Source: Deltaproteobacteria bacterium
Lineage (GTDB): Bacteria > Desulfobacterota > GWC2-55-46
Assembly (NCBI GenBank): GCA_016234935.1
Contig: JACRNL010000001.1
Coordinates: 326,679 to 390,678, forward strand
Length of the DNA stretch: 64,000 nt
Direction of reading: 5' to 3'
A model generated the notes under the pieces. That model worked only from the letters and a program-made list of their open reading frames with translations, was not told the origin of the DNA and did no database searches. Positions 59,112 through 64,000 of the stretch are shown piece by piece. Each line of letters opens with the position of its first letter. Positions within the stretch are counted from its first letter, which is position 1. The position numbers and the translations under genes are program-made.

Positions 59112-59552
59112 CTAAATTACCTCCGCCTTGCCGCCTGCCGCGGTTATCTTCTCTGCGGCGCTCTTGCTGAAGCGGTTGGCCCTTACGGTAAGGGCTTTCT
59201 TTATCTCCCCGTCGCCAAGCACCTTCAGAGGACCGTGCTTGTCCTTAAGCACGCCCTTTTCCATGAGCGCGGCCTCGTCCACAACGGAACCCGCCTTGAA
59301 TAGTTCATCGAAGCGTTCAAGGCTTACTATGCGCGATTCGACCCTGAACTTATTTGTAAAGCCTCTCTTTGGAAGACGCCTGTAGAGCGGCATCTGTCCG
59401 CCTTCAAATCCGGGCTTGATGCTTCCGCCTGTCCTGGCTGTCTGGCCCTTGCCGCCGCGTCCGGAGGTCTTGCCGAGACCTGAACCTTCGCCGCGTCCGC
59501 GCCTTGTCTTCTTGGTATTCGCCCCCTTGGGGGCCTTAAGCTTGTCTAACAT
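59112..59552 (-). CDS. rplO: 50S ribosomal protein L15
   Basis: A 146-residue L15: glycine/lysine-rich N-terminus (KKTRRGRGEGSGLGKTSGRG GKGQTARTGG), FEGGQMPLYRRLPKRGFTN, and C-terminal domain. It starts right after rpmD in the usual order. Confidence 0.96.
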   Translation of the reverse strand: MLDKLKAPKGANTKKTRRGRGEGSGLGKTSGRGGKGQTARTGGSIKPGFEGGQMPLYRRLPKRGFTNKFRVESRIVSLERFDELFKAGSVVDEAALMEKGVLKDKHGPLKVLGDGEIKKALTVRANRFSKSAAEKITAAGGKAEVI

Positions 59553-59673
59553 TTTATAAACCTCGTAAAGCGGTTATCCGTTACCTGTTATCAGTTTCCG
59601 GTCTATCAGCGCCTGCTCGCCGTATACATTTCAGCTGCCTGCGGCTTTTCAACGCCGGCATTTCAATAAAAAA

Positions 59674-59868
59674 CTACTCAACGCTCACGAGATGTGCGAC
59701 CTTGTTTATCATGCCCCTTATCGCCGGGGTGTCGCTGAGCACCCGCGTCCTGCCGAGCTTCGTAAGCCCAAGGCCCAGAAGCGTTTTTTTCTGCCTCTCA
59801 GGGTAGCCTATGCCGCTTCTTACGAGGGTGATCTTTAACGCGTTAGCTTGCGCCTTCTTTGCGGTCAT
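59674..59868 (-). CDS. rpmD: 50S ribosomal protein L30 (with possible N-terminal extension to 59925)
   Basis: From ATG 59868 the product is a 64-residue L30 ([34 protein letters not shown]). A second in-frame ATG at 59925 would add 19 residues. The region from 59850 is tandemly duplicated with a 57-base period, so both ATGs are preceded by a nearly identical GAGRCAAT site and followed by TAKKAQ. The downstream start gives the normal L30 length and is preferred; both may be used. Confidence 0.9.
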   Translation of the reverse strand: MTAKKAQANALKITLVRSGIGYPERQKKTLLGLGLTKLGRTRVLSDTPAIRGMINKVAHLVSVE

Positions 59869-59958
59869 ATTGCCTCGTGTTCCCTCTGTCTTTAACTCTT
59901 TAGTTTGCGCCTTCTTTGCGGTCATATTGTCTCGTGTTTCCTCTGTCTTTTACGCGGC
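59847..59958. repeat. 57-base tandem duplication of the rpmD translation start
   Basis: GCGCCTTCTTTGCGGTCATA TTG, then CTCGTGT(T)CCCTCTGTCTTT, occurs at about 59850 and again at about 59907 with few differences. Each copy carries a start codon and ribosome-binding site on the minus strand. Confidence 0.85.
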
Positions 59959-60016
59959 GGACAGACCGCCGGCGATGTCATTTTAACTTTTTAATGCCGG
60001 CTGCCGTTTATTCCGG

Positions 60017-60514
60017 TTACTGAGCTATCTGCTTGCCTCTTAATTCGGCAAACGATGCAGGGCTTCTTAACTGTTTCAGGGCCTCTATCGTGGCCTTGAC
60101 CACGTTGTGCGGGTTGCTTGTGCCAAGCGACTTTGTCAGGACGTTCTGTATTCCCGCGGCTTCGACAACGGCACGCACACCGCCTCCGGCGATAAGCCCG
60201 GTTCCAGGGGATGCCGGCCTTAAAAGAACCCTGCCTGCTCCGAAGATGCCCAATACCTCGTAAGGTATCGTGCCTTCGATTACAGGGATGGTGAATAGCG
60301 ACTTCTTTGCCTGCTCAATCGCCTTTCTTATTGCCTCGGGCACTTCGTTTGCCTTGCCCAGACCGGTTCCGACCCTGCCCTTGCCGTCGCCTACGACTAC
60401 GATGGCGTTGAAGCTGAACCTCTTGCCGCCCTTAACGACCTTGGCGACCCTGTTAAGGTAGACGAGCTTGTCTTTTAGCTCCTGATCGTGTGAATCCCTT
60501 CTATCCCTCTCCAA
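60017..60514 (-). CDS. rpsE: 30S ribosomal protein S5
   Basis: A 165-residue S5 with the RNA-binding domain ([40 protein letters not shown]) and [24 protein letters not shown]. It lines the mRNA entry and affects accuracy. Confidence 0.97.
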   Translation of the reverse strand: MERDRRDSHDQELKDKLVYLNRVAKVVKGGKRFSFNAIVVVGDGKGRVGTGLGKANEVPEAIRKAIEQAKKSLFTIPVIEGTIPYEVLGIFGAGRVLLRPASPGTGLIAGGGVRAVVEAAGIQNVLTKSLGTSNPHNVVKATIEALKQLRSPASFAELRGKQIAQ

Positions 60515-60610
60515 AAAGACCTCCGTTTGATTCGGTTATCTGTTTATAATTGTCAATTATCGGTTTTTTTCCGGTCTTGCTGATAACCGATGCCGATCAA
60601 CTTGTAGCCG

Positions 60611-60979
60611 CTAAAAATCAAGCCCCGCTTCTCTTGCGCCATCAGCCAGGGCCTTCACCCTGCCGTGATATATATAACCGTTCCTGTCAAAGACAACCTT
60701 TTTAATACCCTTTGACTTGGCGAGCTTTCCGATAAATTCGCCAACCTTCTTGGCGACGTCAATCTTGTTTGCCTTTGACAGCGCGTCGCTAAGTTCCTTC
60801 GTCGCCGTGGATGCCGCCGCAAGGGTCGTGGACGTGATGTCGTCCACCAGCTGAGCGTATATGTGGCGGTTGCTCCTGTATACGTTGAGCCTGGGCCTTT
60901 CAGTCGTGCCCCTGACCTTCTTTCTGACGCGCGCCTTTCTTCTCTGCCAGCCGCTCATTGTTTCAACTCTTCCGGCCAT
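60611..60979 (-). CDS. rplR: 50S ribosomal protein L18
   Basis: A 122-residue L18 ([57 protein letters not shown]). It binds 5S rRNA. AGAGGT lies upstream of ATG 60979 at good spacing. The spacer to rpsE (60515-60610) contains a GATAACC/GGTTATC hairpin. Confidence 0.96.
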   Translation of the reverse strand: MAGRVETMSGWQRRKARVRKKVRGTTERPRLNVYRSNRHIYAQLVDDITSTTLAAASTATKELSDALSKANKIDVAKKVGEFIGKLAKSKGIKKVVFDRNGYIYHGRVKALADGAREAGLDF

Positions 60980-61063
60980 TTATCTACCTCTTATCTAAAG
61001 ACATTCTATTGGATTTTTAAAACCGGTTCGAACCCGCGCCTTTTCAGGCAGCTTTAAAATCTC

Positions 61064-61615
61064 TTACTTCGAACCTGCGCCTTTTCCTGCCTTGCCGGCC
61101 TTTCTCCTTACGACCTCGGCCGAGTACTTGATGCCCTTGCCCTTGTAAGGCTCCGGCGGCCTCATCGCGCGAATCTCCGCCGCGACCTGCCCCACAAGCT
61201 GCTTGTCCGCGCCCTTTATGGTTATCGCGGTCTGCTTTTCTATCGACGCGCTGATACCCTGCGGGAGTTGATACTTTATCGGATGGGAATAGCCCAGCAC
61301 TAAGTTCACCAGACTGCCCTGCAGGTCAGCCTTATATCCCACGCCGATGATGTCGAGCTTTTTTTCAAACCCTTCAGATACGCCCTTGACCATGTTGGCT
61401 ATCAGAGTTCTCGTGAGACCGTGGAACGACCCGCCCATCCTTCCTTCGTCCTTCCTTATAACCTGGATGTTTGAGTCCTGTATCTCAACGCCAACCTCCG
61501 GCCTCATGTTGATTTCCAGAGTGCCAATCTTTCCAGTAACCTTTACGTTGTTGCCGGCTACGGCTACTTTCACTCCTGCCGGAACCGTTATCGGACGCTT
61601 GCCTATTCTTGACAT
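61064..61615 (-). CDS. rplF: 50S ribosomal protein L6
   Basis: A 183-residue L6 with two related domains (MSRIGKRPITVPAGVKVAVA, FHGLTRTLIANMVKGVSEGF, GADKQLVGQVAAEIRAMRPP EPYKGKGIKY). Its ribosome-binding site AGGGGG is the end of a family A element at 61624-61663. Confidence 0.97.
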   Translation of the reverse strand: MSRIGKRPITVPAGVKVAVAGNNVKVTGKIGTLEINMRPEVGVEIQDSNIQVIRKDEGRMGGSFHGLTRTLIANMVKGVSEGFEKKLDIIGVGYKADLQGSLVNLVLGYSHPIKYQLPQGISASIEKQTAITIKGADKQLVGQVAAEIRAMRPPEPYKGKGIKYSAEVVRRKAGKAGKGAGSK

Positions 61616-61623
61616 GTTTAAAG

Positions 61624-61663
61624 CCCCCTGAGGGGGTTCAACCCCTTGAAGGGATTCAACCCC
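61624..61663. repeat. Family A element at the rplF ribosome-binding site
   Basis: CCCC-CTGAG-GGGG-TTCAA-CCCC-TTGAA-GGGA-TTCAA-CCCC, five arms. On the minus strand its last arm provides AGGGGG 9 bases before ATG 61615. Confidence 0.8.
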
Positions 61664-61716
61664 TTTTTAAAACACCTTTTTAACGCCCATTGAAACTCTT
61701 TGTTGAGGAGATGCCG

Positions 61717-61781
61717 ACCCCCGCTTCAGCCTGCCGCTTTAGACCCCCGCTTCAGACACGCGAGGGCAGGCATGCGAGGGG
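61717..61781. repeat. Family C repeat, copy 2
   Basis: ACCCCCGCTTCAGCCTGCCG, CTTTAGACCCCCGCTTCAGA, CACGCGAGGGCAGGCATGCG AGGGG; same order as 47761-47813 with an extra GCTT unit. Confidence 0.75.
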
Positions 61782-61919
61782 ATGTATTTTCTCTTAAAGC
61801 CCGGAGTGGACGGCGCACGCCGGATTTTCCGATTGATTATGTGCCATTCAGGATATTAGCTTTAAAGGGTGTGACACCCTGCGAGATATTTCCCCCTGAC
61901 ATAGCCTGCGCCGCGGCTC

Positions 61920-62318
61920 TTAATAAATAGTGCAAAGCAGTTCGCCGCCCACGCCCTGCTCCCTTGCGGCCCTGTCCGTCATCAGCCCCTTTGACGTCGA
62001 GACGATGGAGATGCCCAAGCCGTTTAGCACCTTCGGGACCTCCTCCTTGCCGACATAGACGCGAAGGCCGGGTTTGCTGACCCTCTTTATGTTGGTGATA
62101 ACGCTTTTCTTGGAAGCGGAGTACTTAAGCTGTATCTTTATGAACCCCTTGCCGTCATCCTTAACGAGGCTGAAGTCCTTAATGTAGCCTTCTTCCTTCA
62201 ATATCCTTGCCAGTTCCTTCTTCGTGCCGGACAACGGTGAAAGGACATCCTTGTGGCGCACCTTTGCCGCATTTCTTATCTTCGTAAGCATATCCGCTAT
62301 GGGATCTGTAATTGACAT
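61920..62318 (-). CDS. rpsH: 30S ribosomal protein S8
   Basis: A 132-residue S8 ([58 protein letters not shown]). A central 30S assembly protein and, in other bacteria, the translational repressor of this operon. Confidence 0.97.
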   Translation of the reverse strand: MSITDPIADMLTKIRNAAKVRHKDVLSPLSGTKKELARILKEEGYIKDFSLVKDDGKGFIKIQLKYSASKKSVITNIKRVSKPGLRVYVGKEEVPKVLNGLGISIVSTSKGLMTDRAAREQGVGGELLCTIY

Positions 62319-62494
62319 CTTTCAAAACTCCGTTTTCAACAATGGATTAAGATTATGGTTGCCCGCTGGATGACCAGGCGCATTCATTCAGCCGCCGCAG
62401 CCGCCGCTTGCCAACCCTGTGTCAGCTTGCTTTTTATGACAACCCGCTATCGGCCATTTCATCAACCGGCCTTCGCGGGGCAAATGCATAAACT

Positions 62495-62680
62495 CTACCA
62501 GCTTGACTTGATAACTCCCGGCAGCTCGCCCTTTAAGGCCATCTTTCTCATGCATATCCTGCACATGTCAAACTTCCTGAAGTACGCCCTGGCCCTGCCG
62601 CATATCGGGCAGCGGTTATATGCCCTTACCTTGAACTTAGGCTTTCTATTAGCCTTTATTATCAGAGACTTTTTAGCCAA
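62495..62680 (-). CDS. rpsN: 30S ribosomal protein S14, zinc type
   Basis: A 61-residue type Z S14 with Cys24, Cys27, Cys40 and Cys43 (CPICG and CRICM) and [28 protein letters not shown]. It lies in the 30S head. The 176-base spacer to rpsH holds nothing I recognise. Confidence 0.97.
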   Translation of the reverse strand: MAKKSLIIKANRKPKFKVRAYNRCPICGRARAYFRKFDMCRICMRKMALKGELPGVIKSSW

Positions 62681-62710
62681 CTATAAACCTCCCTCGGTTC
62701 GTCAGGATAA

Positions 62711-63253
62711 CTAACTTCTGAACGGCAATCCCATATTCTTCAGAAATGCCTTTGCCTCTTCGTCGCTTTCAGAGGTAGTGCATATCGTGATGTTAAGGCC
62801 TCTGATCTTGTCTATCTTATCGTATTCTATCTCAGGGAAGATTATCTGCTCCTTCACGCCGATGGTATAATTGCCCCTGCCGTCAAAGCTCTTGTCGGAC
62901 ATGCCTTTAAAATCCCTGATGCGCGGCACGCTGAAGTTCACAAAGCGGTCGAAGAACTCATACATCTTCTCTCCGCGCAGCGTGACCATGCAGCCTATGG
63001 ACATTCCGGCCCTGAGCTTATAGGTCGCGATGGACTTCTTGGCCTTTGTCACAACGGGCTTTTGACCAGTAATCAACGTCATGTCCCTGACGGCGGCGTC
63101 GACGACCTTTACGTCCTTGACCGCCTCGCCAAGCCCCATGTTCAGGACGATCCTTTCGAGCCTTGGCGCCTGCATCCTGTTCTTATACTTGAACTCCTTT
63201 ATCATCGCAGGCACTACTTCTTTATTGTAAAATTCTCTAAGCCTTGCCGTCAT
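62711..63253 (-). CDS. rplE: 50S ribosomal protein L5
   Basis: A 180-residue L5 ([63 protein letters not shown]-type and [20 protein letters not shown]). It binds 5S rRNA. ATG 63253 overlaps the rplX stop as ATGA, which fixes this start. Confidence 0.96.
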   Translation of the reverse strand: MTARLREFYNKEVVPAMIKEFKYKNRMQAPRLERIVLNMGLGEAVKDVKVVDAAVRDMTLITGQKPVVTKAKKSIATYKLRAGMSIGCMVTLRGEKMYEFFDRFVNFSVPRIRDFKGMSDKSFDGRGNYTIGVKEQIIFPEIEYDKIDKIRGLNITICTTSESDEEAKAFLKNMGLPFRS

Positions 63254-63570
63254 CTCTCGATTACCTCGCCGCACTTTTTGCAGTATCTGACCTTGGAGCC
63301 GCTTTCAAGGATCTTATAGCCGAGCCTTACGGGCCCTTTGCACTTTTCGCAGATTACCATGACATTCGAGATGGCGATAGGCGCCTCTTTTTCCACTATG
63401 CCGCCGTGCTTTTGCTTCTGCGAAGGCTTCTGGTGGCGCTTCACCATATTGAGCTTTTCGACCAGCACCACGGCCTTGTCCGGGTTGACCTTCATCACCT
63501 TGCCGGTCTTTCCCTTTTCGCGGCCCGTTTTGACCATTATCTGGTCGTCTTTTCTTATTTTAAATTGCAT
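63250..63570 (-). CDS. rplX: 50S ribosomal protein L24
   Basis: A 106-residue L24 with a KOW motif ([40 protein letters not shown]) and a C-terminal Cys pair region CEKCKGPVR...CKKCGE. It begins 50S assembly. AAGGGGAA from a family A element at 63579-63600 lies upstream of the ATG. Confidence 0.96.
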   Translation of the reverse strand: MQFKIRKDDQIMVKTGREKGKTGKVMKVNPDKAVVLVEKLNMVKRHQKPSQKQKHGGIVEKEAPIAISNVMVICEKCKGPVRLGYKILESGSKVRYCKKCGEVIER

Positions 63571-63578
63571 CGTATGTT

Positions 63579-63600
63579 CCCCTTGAAGGGGCTTAACCCC
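63579..63600. repeat. Family A element at the rplX ribosome-binding site
   Basis: CCCC-TTGAA-GGGG-CTTAA-CCCC, three arms, 9 bases upstream of rplX. Confidence 0.75.
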
Positions 63601-63670
63601 TTTAAAAATACCTTATCCATGACTAATTGTCATGAATGGTCGTCATGATGCCTGCCGCAGAACCCCGCTC

Positions 63671-64000
63671 CTAAAGAACCTCAGGCGCAAGCGACACTAT
63701 CTTCATGAATTTTTTCGCGCGAAGCTCCCTGGCCACCGGTCCGAAGATCCTTGTGCCGACGGGCTCATTATCCTTATTTATAATCACGACGGAGTTGTCG
63801 TCGAATCTGATGTAGGAGCCGTCAACCCTCCTGGTCTCCTTCACCATGCGCACGACTACGGCGCGCACGACCTCGCCCTTTTTTACCTTCGCGTCAAAAA
63901 CCGCCTCCTTTACGTTGACGATTATGACGTCGCCTATGGATGCGAACAGCTTATTGGACGCGCCTATGACTTTTATGCAGGAAACCCTTTTTGCCCCGGA
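63671..64000 (-). CDS. rplN: 50S ribosomal protein L14, 5' end outside the window
   Basis: The frame is open from the right edge ([32 protein letters not shown]) to a stop at 63671, giving 109 residues. L14 usually has 122, so about 13 N-terminal residues lie beyond the window. The segment [30 protein letters not shown] is diagnostic. It lies on the 50S subunit near L19 and contacts the 30S. Confidence 0.96.
   Translation of the reverse strand, partial: SGAKRVSCIKVIGASNKLFASIGDVIIVNVKEAVFDAKVKKGEVVRAVVVRMVKETRRVDGSYIRFDDNSVVIINKDNEPVGTRIFGPVARELRAKKFMKIVSLAPEVL

Larger units (their letters stand above)
61616..61919. other. Repeat-filled spacer between rpsH and rplF
   Basis: This 304-base gap is unusually long for the middle of the spc operon. 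It contains a family A element (61624-61663), family C copy 2 (61717-61781) and a small GGGTGTGACACCC palindrome near 61866. No gene is supported. Confidence 0.75.

Noticed and set aside
1-64000. tRNA, rRNA, integrase, insertion-sequence transposase or prophage genes
   Set aside because: None was seen on either strand; the dispersed repeats carry no coding sequence for a transposase here.

Overview
This window reads as chromosomal DNA of a motile Gram-negative bacterium, most likely an anaerobe of deltaproteobacterial (Desulfobacterota) or related type. The evidence is several lipobox-bearing lipoproteins including LolB-like and BamE-like ones, a sigma-54/NtrC plus sigma-28/FlgM flagellar control set, a full chemotaxis operon with CheZ, flavin-dependent ThyX, a CarD regulator and, above all, a corrinoid protein and ferredoxin pair that match the mercury-methylation proteins HgcA and HgcB. 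The taxonomic call is inference; no rRNA or tRNA gene is present.

Layout. 1-5.9 kb, plus strand: end of a small unknown protein, a TPR lipoprotein, a LolB-like lipoprotein, CarD behind a clear sigma-70 promoter, IspD, a radical SAM protein and a small zinc-ribbon protein. 6.1-8.3 kb, minus: nucleotidyltransferase, TPM-domain protein and LemA. 8.6-14.6 kb, plus: a large TPR protein overlapping a HAMP/class III cyclase, then a coiled-coil LysM protein. 14.7-29.7 kb, minus: HD-GYP and REC response regulators, an FlgM-like protein with a sigma-28 promoter, cheW-cheB-cheA-cheZ-cheY-REC-cheR-HEAT, fliA, flhG (with a sigma-54 promoter) and an NtrC-type activator. 30-32.5 kb, plus: an M29-type aminopeptidase and an AT-rich orphan lipoprotein. 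32.6-48.0 kb, minus: priA, dnaB, rplI-rpsR-rpsF, a DUF2127-like protein, hisF-hisA-hisH-hisB, a lipoprotein, hisD-hisG, murA, prfA, thyX, rpmE. 48.3-50 kb, plus: GAF-GGDEF protein and BamE-like lipoprotein. 50.1-51.8 kb, minus: an AbrB-like gene, hgcA, hgcB behind a perfect-consensus sigma-70 promoter. 52-64 kb, minus: the distal spc/alpha ribosomal cluster from rplN to rplQ with secY, adk, map, infA, rpmJ and rpoA.

Two things stand out. One is the hgcAB locus, which predicts that this organism can methylate inorganic mercury. The other is a dense family of short GC-rich palindromes, more than twenty copies, made of 4-base arms alternating with 5-base linkers such as TTGAA or CTGAG, so that the unit is 9 bases, exactly three codons. 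Copies lie between genes, at ribosome-binding-site distance from several start codons, and in frame inside proteins including IspD, CheA, FlhG, the FlgM-like protein and the C-terminus of HgcA. Variants keep the spacing but use other arms (CCGG, CAGG/CCTG). At least three other dispersed repeat families are present, and one copy of the 9-base-period element sits inside the loop of another family's hairpin, which points to mobility.

The flagellar and chemotaxis part forms a readable circuit: the NtrC-type activator has its own sigma-70 promoter, flhG-fliA lies behind a sigma-54 promoter, and FliA-type promoters lie in front of flgM and cheW.
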